18,396 nucleotides of DNA from Halocafeteria seosinensis (GCA_001687465.1 LVLI01001444.1:1-18396); one strand, 5' to 3'; shown: positions 8,768-18,396, counted from the stretch's first letter. Made by a program: numbers and translations. The notes: generated by a model not told the origin, from the sequence alone.

Positions 8768-10683
8768 ATGGTATTTCATTCCTTATATAGCGTGTGGTCA
8801 CTTGTATCCGCCATTGTGCTGGTTGGACTGGAAGTACTGTTGGCCTGTATCGGGGTGGTGCTCCTTGTGGGCTACATCATACGAATTTGGTACTTTAAGG
8901 CCAACGGAGAGGATCCTTTCCCTCGTCATGTGACAATTGGCTTCCTTCACCCGTACTGCAATAGCGGCGGTGGAGGAGAACGCGTGCTATGGTGCATCTT
9001 AAAGGCCCTGAACAATATCAGACATGCTGATCGATTGAAATGTGTGGTATACACGGTGGAATCAGCTTCAGGAGAAGAAATTTTGAGGAAGGCCAATGTA
9101 TGATGGTTAGAATCACGACGCAATTCAAAAATCACCACATGAAGTCTGGTTTTTTCTCCGTGGATTTGCAGGAACGCTTTGGAATTGATCTTCAGCGATG
9201 CCGATTCCAGCTGGGATTCGTGCCTTTACAGAATTCGGGACATCTTATTGAAGCTCGAACGTAAGTTTGTCGTTCCCCAGAGATACTACAGTTGGAACTC
9301 AGTAGAATACCCGAGGATGCAGATGGCCTCGTTTTACAATGCTGGGGCAGTCGTTTGGGTCGATGGTCTTGGCATGGCAGGCCTTGTCTCAGTATAAACC
9401 GGATTTGTTCTTTGATACCACCGGGTTTGCATTTACTTTTATTATTGCAAAATTGTTATGTGGATGCAAAGTTGGGTGCTACGTTCACTATCCTACCGTG
9501 ACTGTTGAAATGACTCAACGTGTATTGAACCGCCAAAGCACCTATAACAACGATGACTCGGTGTCTGGAAGTGTACTCAAAACCCACATGAAATGGTTGT
9601 ATTACAAGTTTTTCGGATTGCTTTATAAGTTTACTGGTAAATTATCTGATCTAACCCTTGTCAATTCTAGTTGGACAAAGGTATGGGTGAATATCTATCT
9701 ATCTCTTGAATAAGTTCCTGTTTCACCGTGACACATAATTCACACTGTAGCATACAATGGTTGCAGGGTCACATCGATAATCTCTGGGGAAGCGATATGA
9801 ACGCAAAGGTGATTTATCCACCTTGCAATATTTCGGAATTAATGAATGTTGGAGATTCTCCGTCAACTAGGAAGTAAGACCGTCTTCGCACATGCTCACT
9901 TCCTAGCGTAATGATAGACATGGTACTTTCGCCTTCTTGAAAACAGGAACCAACTAGTTAGTGTCGGCCAATTTAGACCAGAGAAAGACCATGAAAAACA
10001 GTTAAAATCTTTGCAAAAAGTGCTCAAAGATGAACATATTAGAAAGCATTACGATGATATCCGACTGCTGCTGGTGGGAAGTTGTCGCCACGACGAAGAT
10101 CAACGTCGCGTTGATAGACTCCGTAGTTTATGTGAAGAACTAAAGATAGCAGATCATGTAGAATTCAGGCTAAATGTCAGCTGGGATGATCTTAAGGAAA
10201 TCTTAGCCGAATCGAAAATTGGGGTTCATACGATGCAAAGCGAACACTTCGGGATCGGTGTAGTTGAGTTGATGGTAGGTTAACATCGTACTGCGAGTGC
10301 ATTTTGCTGCTGTGGTGAATTCTGCTCGCACTATGCAGGCTGCTGGAACCGTAACCGTAGCTCATAATAGCGGTGGTCCAAAGATGGATATTATAAGCAC
10401 TCAAAAGGGGAAGGAGACAGGCTTTCTTCAAGATACAGTAGATGAGTATGCCAACTGTTGGATAAAAATTATCAAGGGAGGCGTTGATGTAGATTCTATT
10501 GTCGATAGGGCACGTGCCAGTTTGGATAGGTTCAGTGAACAGGAATTCTGTTTGAAATGCTACAGAAACGTTTCTCCACTGCTGGATGGTATAGCAATTC
10601 AGAAGCAAGGCGGTGGAAGTGCTTCCATCACAGGGGTAGGAGGCTTAACCGGAACACGCAGTCCTCTCTCGGCCGGAAGATGA
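8768..10683 (+). CDS. ALG11: ALG11 GDP-Man:Man3GlcNAc2-PP-dolichol alpha-1,2-mannosyltransferase
   Basis: Six exons, 8768-9097, 9172-9260, 9323-9680, 9767-9873, 9947-10274 and 10339-10683 (introns 74, 62, 86, 73 and 64 nt), give 518 residues. A hydrophobic N-terminal segment (about residues 8-40) should anchor it in the ER membrane. Family landmarks are [18 protein letters not shown] (59-75), [56 protein letters not shown] (394-402, the E-x7-E motif of GT4 enzymes) and VAHNSGGPK. The enzyme adds the fourth and fifth mannoses to the dolichol-linked oligosaccharide on the cytosolic ER face, for N-glycosylation. An in-frame ATG at 8693 would add 25 residues; I prefer 8768 because the membrane segment follows it directly. 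The Gly/Ser-rich last 25 residues are not part of the conserved fold. Confidence 0.95.
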
Positions 10684-10762
10684 TGTAAAGAGCACCGCTA
10701 GATAGAAAACTTGCCTATTCCCAAGCATACATGCGAAAGATGGGGCAAGAACTTAGGGCACG

Positions 10763-11942
10763 TTACGTTCGAACTAACATGCCTTCTGTCAGTTTATCCG
10801 CGTCATCCTTGCCACACATTATTTCAACCAGTTTGATAGCAAACTCAAGCTGTATGATAATAGGACAAAAGATAAATAATGGCATAAGAAGAATACCGAA
10901 TGATGTTCAATTCAATCATACTTACGGCCGTCCCAGGTCCTCTTGAAGTGATGCAATTACCATTAACGACGACTCGGTCCTGCACAGAGCTCTGATTTGG
11001 CAGCCGGTCTACGAAAGATGGATAGGCGGTGGCCTTATCCTCAGGGCCAAGGATGCCATGGTGCGCAAAAACCACTCCAGGAGATGCACATATGGCAGCA
11101 TGGTTTTTGTCATCGGCTTTCTGTTGTTTTAGCATGCAGGTCAGAGGTTCGCAGTCCCGGAGTTGCTCCTGCAGTACCGGGGAACGGGTGTTCGCTGTAA
11201 AATGTGAGGCTTCGCCACGCAGGTTCACTTACAGCGCCTTTAGCGCCACCTGGAAGGATAATGATATCGTATCTGTCGTTCTTGACTTCGTCAATCAATT
11301 TGTCAGCGACCTGTTTACCACGGGTAGCCAGCCATGTAGTTCCTAACAGGACGTCACCACTTGCGCGGCGAACTAACATACCATTTTGACATCTCTGGAC
11401 ATGGTCACTTCTTTGCTACCTGTAACGGAGACAACATCAACCTGTACGAGGACACAGTAAATGTACTCCTGCGATGCACGCATGTAGTAGCTGTAGTTGA
11501 ACTTACCTGGATTTTCTTTGTTCTACGCAAGGTATCAATGATGGATACAGCTTCTATTTCTTCGGAACCATTTGCAATGGGAACGAGGGCAGTCATATTC
11601 CCACCGGAAGACATTGTGCTACAGAATTGGCAAGTGCCTGTCTCTGTGAATCCTCTCCAAAGTGCTTGAACACTAGCAAATGCACGATGCAGGTATGGAA
11701 TCCTGCGGATGCGCCCGAAGGGTATACAGTATATAAGTCAAGCCGTAAAATCTTGTCGTTCAGTGAGTTAATGCGAATCTGGTACATACCTTGATTGCGA
11801 GACAACAAACTTTTGCAATGAAACACGATTATGTAGTCCAAAGAGTGTAGAACATGTCTTCTGCAGCTCCGGGTTCACAAATCAACACCTTTGACCATTA
11901 TGGGCCACATGAAAGCCATTCACTTACCAGACCTACGCGCAT
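10763..11942 (-). CDS. DJ-1/PARK7 (DJ-1/PfpI family) protein with probable mitochondrial presequence
   Basis: The conserved part starts at Met 11614 and uses exons ending at 11507, then 11441-11382, 11310-11233, 11168-10926 and 10849-10763. It shows VPIANGSEEIEAV, MSRDVKMVADKLIDEV, YDIIILPGGAKGA, AAICASPGVVFAHHG (nucleophile-elbow Cys) and ITSRGPGTALEFA, and would be 191 residues, like human DJ-1 (189). Two further exons upstream, 11942-11928 (15 nt) and 11860-11790, splice in frame to 11702, extending the protein to 249 residues and placing the Cys at about 167. The extra 58 residues start MRVGLKTCST, carry seven Arg/Lys before the first acidic residue (Glu49) and look like a mitochondrial targeting sequence. 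An in-frame stop lies upstream of the 11942 ATG. All six introns are 64-87 nt. The family covers oxidative-stress protection and glyoxalase/deglycase-type chemistry; which applies here is unknown. Confidence 0.9.
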
Positions 11943-12510
11943 TTTGTATGTCTGCTCATTGTTCGTCACTCGTGCACACTTTCAATCTCATGCTCATCGA
12001 AGGATCAAGAAGTCTAGTCTCATTCATATGCATGTGTTGGGTTTACAGAATTCAAACGCCGACAACTTCAAGTCTTGTCCTTAAGAGTCTTGAATCCAAC
12101 CAGACATGCTCCCCCGCTACTATGTAGCGATTATCATGTGCATGACCCATGTCATACAAGTTCAGAGATATCCCTTTGTGTGGAACTCCAAGACTAGGAA
12201 GAGCTGCGTTACGACCCTCAGAAGCCATAAGCGTATACTATTGGTATTGGGCATTAGACATGATCTTCACTATACTATAAGTGGATTTTTGCAACACTTT
12301 TCTTGTTCGACATTTTGCAGTAGTGCACTTAGCAACTCGTAGTCTACGAATCGCAGAGGCATGAGTATGAGCACCTGTGTACCCACCTAAGCTTCATAGC
12401 CTTGTAGTTGCACGGGTTTGTTAGTATATCCCAATGTTATTGTCTTCTTTGGAAGAAGTGTACACGTGTGAATAGAAATTAGCTATTAAAGAGAAGCCAG
12501 TTAATTCATC
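11943..12510. promoter_or_regulatory. Divergent intergenic region between the DJ-1 and phosphomevalonate kinase genes
   Basis: These 568 nt lie between two divergent start codons and presumably contain both promoters. Open frames on + (11891-12127 and 12106-12342) have no recognisable product and no support from splice-compatible neighbours. I see no tRNA, repeat or other structured element. Confidence 0.45.
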
Positions 12511-14516
12511 ATGGCCTCGGACTCCAACCATAGTCTGACGGTCTCAGCACCTGGGAAAGTACTCATCGTAGGAGGATATCTGGTGCTTGAACGACCCAAT
12601 CCTGGTCTCGTAGTTGGAGTATCTTCACGCTTCTACTCGACCCTCAACTGGAAGATTCCGGAAGACCATGCGTCGACAGAGGGTTCGATGAAACAAGCTC
12701 AACACGCTTTGGAGAAACGAGACTATGCCTCTGTGTTGGAGTGGTACGCTCAGTATGGGGAGAACGTGAGTGAACCACAGCTTCTTCCTCCAGCGAGTGT
12801 GTGCTTCGTAATCCAGTGCCAAGTTTGTTTTGTTGCAGAGTGATGGAGTCTTACCGCTCACACTAGTTAGTCCCCAGTTTTGGTCAACATCGCACTTTAG
12901 TATACAATCTGCCAAACCAAGAGTGGTTTGTCCGGACGAGTACGTACCCATATTAGTTGCTCTTGTATCAGAAGTCGTACGAAGTATAAAAAATTACGGC
13001 GTGAGTTGCTTACGGTTCATTTTGCAGAACCAATGGGAAGCCCAACCCATTCGTTCAACGAGCTTTGGAGGTGGTGCTCATGTACCTCTCTTCCAAGAAC
13101 TCCGAGCATTTTCAACGGATTCTTTCGGCAGCCATCCAACTTGGGGCTTGTCTTGAATTGACCCTACTTGCTGATAATGATTTCTATTCACAACTGCAAG
13201 TTCTCGAGTCTCGTTCCCTGCCTGTTACTCGAGAGTCCTTATCCCAGCTTCCGAAATGCCAAGAGTGCCCGCGAGACAGTCAGGGGCAAGCGGTAGTATC
13301 AAAGACTGGATTGGGCTCTTCAGCTGCACTAACTACGTCCGTTATTGCCTCGGCGTTTTGCTTTTTGGACGCAAATTGCGATGATGCCATTTCCGATGAG
13401 ACCGTGCATGTGATACACCGTTTAGCGCAGGTTGCGCATGGATTGGCACAAGGAAAGGTCGGTTCGGGATTCGACGTATGTGCTGCCTGCTATGGTAGTG
13501 TCCGCTATATTAGAATATCCGAAGAGAACCTTAAGAGCGCCATGGAAGATGTGGAGTCTGGTCTTCAAGATGCTGCAAAATATGAGACTGGCGCGAAGTG
13601 TCTAACTGGATCCAAAACGGAGTTATGGGACCATTCGATTAAATCATTTCACCTGCCACAAGGTGTAGATATCCTTCTCGCTGATGTCTGTGGAGGATCG
13701 GAAACACCAAGTATGGTGAGAAAAATCCTTCAGTGGAAACGCTCTCACCGCGAGAACACGGGGCAAGACCCTCCGTTATGGCAGAAACTGATAAAAGTGA
13801 ACGTTGAAATAGACACTTTGGTAAATTTATTAAATTGCTGTGCAAACGGTGAGAGTGTCTTTGAAAAATTCTCCAAATACATCGACGAGAACAAAGAATA
13901 CTCTGCCCAACAGTATGGAGATGCTGTGCTTGAACTGTCGCGCTTGAAATCGAAGGAAGTAAGTGCGACGTTGGGTCGAGGGTGCTTGACAGACTTGTCT
14001 ATCAAGGTTCCACTATATGCTGTTCCAGTGGGAGCAAGTGTCCACAAATCGGCAAAATGGCGTATTCAGTGTGCTTGTATCGTTGGCGAAGAAGTTTGAG
14101 GAAGCGAGGCATGCACTCAAGTGAGTTGAACGCCTTTTGGTGACAAGAAAGAGGCTAAGGCTTAATCCTGCCCGTGCAGATCTATGGGAGAAAGTGCGGA
14201 GGTCCCTGTAGAGCCCGATACGCAATCACAATTGATAAACGAAACGCTATCTGTTCCGGGAGTCCTTGCCGCGGGTGTTCCTGGAGCCGGGGGATACGAT
14301 GCTCTCTTTTCCATTGTGTTGGACCCTGAGGCAGTACCGCAGCTATCCAGTTACACCCGTACCGACCTACCGGATGTAAAGGGTGCCGTTGAAGAGACAT
14401 GGAGAAATTGGAGGACCATTAGGCCCTGTCCGCTTCTTCTCTCAGCATCTGGCTCGCGTTTGACTGGAAGTGCTAGGACCCGCGAGGGCGTCCGAATCGA
14501 TTCGGTGCTTAGCTGA
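12511..14516 (+). CDS. Phosphomevalonate kinase (GHMP kinase family)
   Basis: Five exons give 565 residues: 12511-12765, 12839-12939, 13028-13981, 14070-14120 and 14180-14516 (introns 73, 88, 88 and 59 nt). The product phosphorylates mevalonate-5-phosphate to the diphosphate in the cytosolic mevalonate pathway. Landmarks in order are SAPGKVLIVGGYLVLE (12-27), NPFVQRALEVVL, ADNDFYSQL, the ATP-binding KTGLGSSAA loop (211-219), VGSGFDV, LADVCGGSETPSMV, ARHALKSMGE with VPVEPDTQ, and VPGAGGYDA (487-495), as in plant-type enzymes. The donor of the third intron is uncertain: the frame must change between 13958 and 14091, and GT at 13982 with CAG at 14067-14069 restores it at a normal length, although a stronger-looking GTAAGT at 13959 has no phase-matched standard acceptor. 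The start at 12511 places the GHMP motif near the N-terminus as usual. It converges on the CotH gene with 52 nt between stops. Confidence 0.93.
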
Positions 14517-14568
14517 ACAAACAGCCGGAGTGAACCTTAGTGCTCGCTTACTGTGTAACCCTCAGCTG

Positions 14569-16044
14569 CTAAGTATGAAGATTCTCATGTTTAATGTGTT
14601 CTAGAAGAGCCGCGTGAGATACTTCAAATTTTCCTAGCAAATCAATAGCCCCTTGTTGTTTCTGGTGTAATCGACATCGGCTTTTCATCCCAGGTGGTAC
14701 ATACCGTGCGGATAGTTGCTCAATTTCATTGAGGGTGCGATGAAGATATTTTCTAAACTCAGGGAGATTTACCTTCTCTAGAACGAATCGCAACGTTTGT
14801 AAGTACGTTGCCTTCATATAATACTCGGTATTGTATTCTAGAGAGTTACAGCCACAATGAATGAAGTAGCTTGAGACGGCATCTGTTCGTGCACATGGTT
14901 GCCATATGGCATCATAGTCCCAGGCATGGAGCCGCATTTTCCCTGTTGTAGGCTCAATAAATAGTAGCATCTCATCTGAATAGTCTCCGTTTTCGAGCAA
15001 AGTATTGATTGCTACCCATTTATGATATTGCGAAATGTCTACATGCTTCTCAAGGTCTTCGAATTTAATGATTGTGGAAACGTTTTTGAAGACTGTGGTC
15101 AATGTTGGAGACTCCTTCTGTGTCCCCCATAACAGCACATGATTTTCCAGGAAAGGATATCCCACTTGCATATCGTCCTCCTGATAATATTGCCTCATAG
15201 CATCCGTAGGGAACTGGATTGCAAGGTACAATCCTGCACTGACTCCATTATCTAAGCATGCTTTGTCACTAGCAACTGAGAGCTTCAGTTCGATCAGGCA
15301 TGAAGAGCTATACCAAAGCCCTAGTTCTTCAAGCAAGTGGATAGATGTCCGATAACCAAGTTTGGTTTCGTCTTCATGTAAAGATAACAATATCCATCTG
15401 GAGTTTTCAACCTTCTTCCTACTGTCTAGACATTCCCCAAATAACGAATGGGTTCTCGGAGGAGTTAAAAGGAACGATCTTCTCTTCGTATAGAAGAACA
15501 TAAAAGAACCCTTCCCCCAGAGCTTGGCCTTCAAGGGTACTAAGCTTTTCCCGTCCGCATGGCCGTCGCGACTTGGATCGGAATTGTTCCAGACTTGAAT
15601 ATCAGAGGCTGATGAGTAAGCGTAAACTAAGAACTCTCTCCGAGTTTGCGTCCGTAGGATTATGGGTTCGCTGCGTTCTGGAACGTATAATGTCAGCAAG
15701 CACGATCTCGGACTGGCGAGTCGCTTCCCATTTTGAGATCCGTCAGTAAAACTCTGAGAAGGCCCTTCAGGAAAACTACAATTTTCAATCTTAAAATTAT
15801 CGTATGTTTCGTAGCTTGTGTCTGCCACGTGAAAGCGTAAGTAGTCTTCCCGGCATAATGTCTTTAAATTCTCGCTTGAAACAGAATGCTTGCTTCTTCC
15901 GGGTACTGCTTTGTGACCTACTGTGTCGAAATTGACACCCTTTACAATATTTCCACATACAACTATGCTGTATTCTGTAGTAACACTTAATACCACGACC
16001 ATGTAGAGTAACAGGGAGTGTCGAGATGATGTTCCTGATGCCAT
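14569..16044 (-). CDS. Secreted CotH-kinase-family protein
   Basis: A single uninterrupted frame of 491 residues; it is the only complete gene here without introns. Residues about 10-30 (LLLYMVVVLSVTTEYSIVVC) form a signal peptide or anchor. The body follows the CotH pattern: a beta-rich N-terminal part, KGSFMFFYTKRRSFLL (178-193) like the family's KKSF-type segment, WILLSLHEDETKLGYRTSIHLL (217-238), GLYLAIQFP (271-279), then KWVAINTLLENGDYSDE (342-358) and GKMRLHAWDYDAIW (368-381), where the NGD and DYD residues correspond to the presumed catalytic and metal-binding Asp cluster. CotH proteins are atypical kinases of spore coats in Bacillus, and related proteins occur on the surface of Mucorales fungi and in other microbial eukaryotes. 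The target here is unknown. The lack of introns could reflect later acquisition. The C-terminal 90 residues are mainly helical and charged. Confidence 0.72.
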   Translation of the reverse strand: MASGTSSRHSLLLYMVVVLSVTTEYSIVVCGNIVKGVNFDTVGHKAVPGRSKHSVSSENLKTLCREDYLRFHVADTSYETYDNFKIENCSFPEGPSQSFTDGSQNGKRLASPRSCLLTLYVPERSEPIILRTQTRREFLVYAYSSASDIQVWNNSDPSRDGHADGKSLVPLKAKLWGKGSFMFFYTKRRSFLLTPPRTHSLFGECLDSRKKVENSRWILLSLHEDETKLGYRTSIHLLEELGLWYSSSCLIELKLSVASDKACLDNGVSAGLYLAIQFPTDAMRQYYQEDDMQVGYPFLENHVLLWGTQKESPTLTTVFKNVSTIIKFEDLEKHVDISQYHKWVAINTLLENGDYSDEMLLFIEPTTGKMRLHAWDYDAIWQPCARTDAVSSYFIHCGCNSLEYNTEYYMKATYLQTLRFVLEKVNLPEFRKYLHRTLNEIEQLSARYVPPGMKSRCRLHQKQQGAIDLLGKFEVSHAALLEHIKHENLHT

Positions 16045-16404
16045 GGTCTTGCCTCTAACTCACGCCATGGGTCCCTTCCATCGCATTTTGTCTTCTATTA
16101 ACTACCACTTCATTAGCATCGACATCCTAAGGTATGACAATGACGATTCCTTCAGACATGTTCGTTCTAGAGTTTGTAGCACGTTGGTTACCGAGAGAGT
16201 GCAATCCTTTCTGGCACTTCACAGAGCTCGGGGTGGTCTTCACAAGGGCTTGCAGTGACTCCGAGCTGCATTTATGTTCCATTTACGAGCGTTGATAGCG
16301 TTGTGTTCTTCATTCCGTACAGCCAACAGTAATTGTGGGCGTTAAGCACACTAGTATAACCTGTTCCAGACGTTGTTGAACCCAACTAGACAAGGAAACG
16401 CAAT
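16045..16404. promoter_or_regulatory. Divergent intergenic region between the CotH and elongase genes
   Basis: These 360 nt separate two divergent start codons. An open frame on + (16043-16258) has no recognisable product. No repeat or RNA gene is visible, and the region most likely serves as a shared promoter. Confidence 0.45.
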
Positions 16405-17451
16405 ATGCCGTTCCTGGACGATGCTCGTATCCAAGAAGTGGAACGACTGATTTTAGAATGGGGGAATCCTGATTTGCCTTTAGAGCTCCGCGAGACACGC
16501 GGATGGTGGATGACAAGTTTGAATGAGTGCCTTCTGGCAATGTCTATTTACTCTGTTGTGGTGATTCTGGGACTCATTCTGCAAGGCGCAAATATCCCCA
16601 AGATACCGGATGGTTTGGACAAGGCAATCAAAGTAATCCAAACTGTGTACAATTTGGTTCAAGTAAGTAGATGAAAATTCGGTGGAACCAGTGATGCTTT
16701 CAACCTTGAAGATGTGCTTTTGACAGGTGGCCTTGTGTGCCTACATGATCTTCATCACTGTACGGGAGGCTTTTGTTGACAATCAGTACACGCTGGTCTG
16801 CAATGAATTCAAACCTACTTCTAGAGGAGACATGGCCCGGGCTGTGTGGATATTTTACCTTTCCAAGGTTTGTGAAAATATATATCCACTCTTCGTAGCA
16901 TGTTCAGAATCCATCATTTTTGTTCTTTCACCGAACGCTGTGCATACAGATGCTAGACTTCATGGATACAGTGTTTATTGTATTGCGACAAAAGTGGAAC
17001 CAATTGAGCTTTCTTCACATATATCATCATTTTTCGATATTTTTCATATACTGGATGAATACGAATGTCGGTAAGTAAAATAGTGCGCGATGGAAAGTTG
17101 CGATTCCTTTTGATGAAGCTCGTTCTTGCAGCATACGATGGTGACATTTACTACACTGTTATCGCAAACTCCTTTGTCCATCTAGTCATGTATTGGTACT
17201 ACTTTCAATCAAGCGTCGGTACTAAACCATGGTGGGCCCGTTATCTTACCCAACTTCAAATGGTTCAGTTTATCACCATGATGACTCAGGGCGCTTACAT
17301 AGTAGTGCAAGGTTGCCCCTTCCCCCGCAACATTACAGCTTTCTATCTGGTTTACATATTTTCCCTGCTTCTTTTGTTTCTTAGCTTTTATCTCAAGAGA
17401 TATAGCTCTCAAGAACGAAAGAGTCTCTCGAAAGGAACCAAAGAAGAGTGA
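16405..17451 (+). CDS. ELO-family very-long-chain fatty acid elongase (3-ketoacyl-CoA synthase)
   Basis: Four exons, 16405-16662, 16727-16867, 16950-17070 and 17132-17451 (introns 64, 82 and 61 nt), encode 279 residues, a normal ELO length. The catalytic histidine box FLHIYHH ends at residue 160. It is preceded by KMLDFMDTVFIVLRQK, the K-x2-E/D-x2-DT motif with Asp in place of the usual Glu. NSFVHLVMYWYY and TQLQMVQFITMMTQ follow, both standard for the family. Several hydrophobic segments agree with a multi-pass ER membrane protein, and the basic Lys-rich tail could act in ER retention. The enzyme condenses malonyl-CoA with an acyl-CoA. The sequence style resembles elongases of polyunsaturated chains from stramenopiles, but chain length and saturation preference cannot be read from it. 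The HIYHH box is split away in the raw frames and appears only after the 16868-16949 intron is removed. Confidence 0.95.
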
Positions 17452-17642
17452 CCGACCCCTTTCGTGAATCGACGGCATCAGTGGAGTGTGCGAGAAACAA
17501 ACAATACACGAACATCGCCGCATCTCCTCTCATTGTGTACATCCCATTCATAACGTTGTAATGCAACTTTAAACCGGGAAACGTATGGGATCCGGCGCCG
17601 ATCCTTGCAGGTACAAGTTCCCAACCCGAATTTATAGCGCAT
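17452..17642. other. Short intergenic region between elongase and fibre-like gene
   Basis: About 190 nt separate two convergent stop codons. It should hold both 3' ends. I see no repeat, RNA gene or canonical AATAAA. Confidence 0.4.
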
Positions 17643-18396
17643 TCACGCATGCTTCACTTTCACGAACGAGGTTGTACCAGCTCCCCCGTCATCTTCTCTA
17701 AATACCTGACCTATGTCTGTTGCAGAGGTCGGTAAGTCAGTGAGAAAAAGTATTAAATTATTGGTTCCTGTATGGATCTTTATCGTGGCACCATCAATGT
17801 CAACATTTCCAGCAGCAGCAGTGATTACGACGTCCCCTCCGCTGGTCATTTCAATGTTACCCGACCCCGTCCCCAAAATCATATCCTCAGTGTTTTCGGT
17901 CGTCAAAGTCATAGTGTCAGCAAGAGATACTTTACTTTTCGATCCTCCACCACCAGTGAGAGTAAGGACCGTATCAGCTGTAACGTCTATATTTCCATCA
18001 GCTCCCAAGATTAACTCACTAGTCCCTCCACCTTCCGCAGATACCGATACGCCGTTTATGTCGATACTCGTATCGCTATTAACAAACAGATTAGCGGCAC
18101 TGTTTATCTCAAAATTTTGGGTACTAAATATTCGTAGCCCTTCGCCGGTAGCCGCACGATCCATCTCGATTACACAGTTTCCACCTTCTAATAGGATACC
18201 AGTACTTGATCCACCATTGATCTCAATACCNCCTGTGAGACCAAATAGTTTTAGGACCTCACCACTATTTACTTCCACATTGTTCGAGCCACTCAATAAA
18301 CGAATTCCTTCCACTGCTTTCATTGTCAATAAGTCATCCGTCCCAGTTGCAGAAATTTCGAAATTGGAGGAAGCTGTCAATCCTATATTTCCGGCG
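17643..18396 (-). CDS. Phage/virus tail-fibre-like beta-rich repeat protein, 3' part only
   Basis: The frame is open from the window edge (18395) to a stop at 17643, about 250 residues with no start visible, so the gene continues beyond the window. The sequence is rich in Gly, Ser, Thr, Asn and Asp and poor in Cys and aromatic residues. It is built of imperfect short turns such as GNIGLTAS, GNIDVTAD, GNIEMTSGG and GNVDIDGAT, the kind of ladder that folds as a beta-helix or beta-prism fibre. The tail LTDLPTSATDIGQVFRED, ending FVKVKHA, resembles the C-terminal LPTSDP-x-GQLW-type segment common in tail-fibre and structural proteins of marine phages and large viruses, from memory and not by search. 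One base (18231) is N, giving one unknown residue. No intron is evident. It may be a viral insertion, a transferred gene taken over by the host as a surface protein, or a host adhesin of similar fold. Confidence 0.6.
   Translation of the reverse strand, partial: AGNIGLTASSNFEISATGTDDLLTMKAVEGIRLLSGSNNVEVNSGEVLKLFGLTXGIEINGGSSTGILLEGGNCVIEMDRAATGEGLRIFSTQNFEINSAANLFVNSDTSIDINGVSVSAEGGGTSELILGADGNIDVTADTVLTLTGGGGSKSKVSLADTMTLTTENTEDMILGTGSGNIEMTSGGDVVITAAAGNVDIDGATIKIHTGTNNLILFLTDLPTSATDIGQVFREDDGGAGTTSFVKVKHA

Noticed and set aside
11593-11841. Continuous minus-strand open frame of 82 codons near the DJ-1 start.
   Set aside because: It reads through the 11703-11789 intron and is out of frame with DJ-1; the spliced presequence explains the same DNA better.
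13001-13027. A 27-nt GTGAGT...TTGCAG segment in phosphomevalonate kinase, a possible ultra-short intron.
   Set aside because: It does not move the reading frame to the required phase. An 88-nt intron from 12940 to 13027 does, and agrees with the other introns.
17772-18014. Plus-strand open frame opposite the fibre-like gene.
   Set aside because: The minus-strand frame is much longer, open to the window edge and has coherent repeats; this one is a shadow.

Overview
This is a nuclear segment from a compact, intron-rich microbial eukaryote. Seven protein genes can be rebuilt from split exons. Their introns all obey GT-AG and fall between 58 and 88 nt, and neighbouring genes are often only 9 to 170 nt apart. 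Overall base composition looks moderate. The plant/protist form of phosphomevalonate kinase and the style of the ELO elongase (HIYHH box, long conserved C-terminal half) point to an alga or other protist, perhaps a stramenopile. That placement is an inference, not a demonstrated identity.

Layout, left to right. (1) 1-1957: a ruined serine carboxypeptidase (S10) gene on +. It has frameshifts, short palindromic insertions and a lost catalytic serine, and 24-bp repeats lie around it. (2) 2453-3242 +: RING-H2 ubiquitin ligase with an N-terminal zinc ribbon and a C-terminal CaaX box. (3) 3252-6397 -: PWP2, a WD40 protein of the small-subunit processome, converging tail to tail on the RING gene with 9 nt between stop codons. 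(4) 6828-8596 +: CBP3/UQCC1, the cytochrome bc1 assembly chaperone, with a WW-like tail. (5) 8768-10683 +: ALG11 mannosyltransferase. (6) 10763-11942 -: DJ-1/PARK7-family protein with a probable mitochondrial presequence built from upstream small exons. (7) 12511-14516 +: phosphomevalonate kinase. (8) 14569-16044 -: intronless secreted CotH-kinase-family protein. (9) 16405-17451 +: ELO fatty-acid elongase. (10) 17643-18396 -: 3' part of a repetitive, phage-tail-fibre-like beta-rich protein that runs off the window.

Most genes are unrelated housekeeping functions: ribosome biogenesis, respiratory complex assembly, ER glycosylation, isoprenoid synthesis, lipid elongation and redox protection. 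Phosphomevalonate kinase feeds the pathway that makes dolichol (the carrier used by ALG11) and farnesyl groups (for the RING protein's CaaX box), but nothing shows that this clustering is functional. The most unusual parts are the two ends: the carboxypeptidase relic with palindromic scars on the left, and the virus-like fibre gene on the right. The CBP3-WW architecture, the RING-CaaX architecture and the DJ-1 presequence are also worth a second look. All gene models were spliced by eye and need transcript support.
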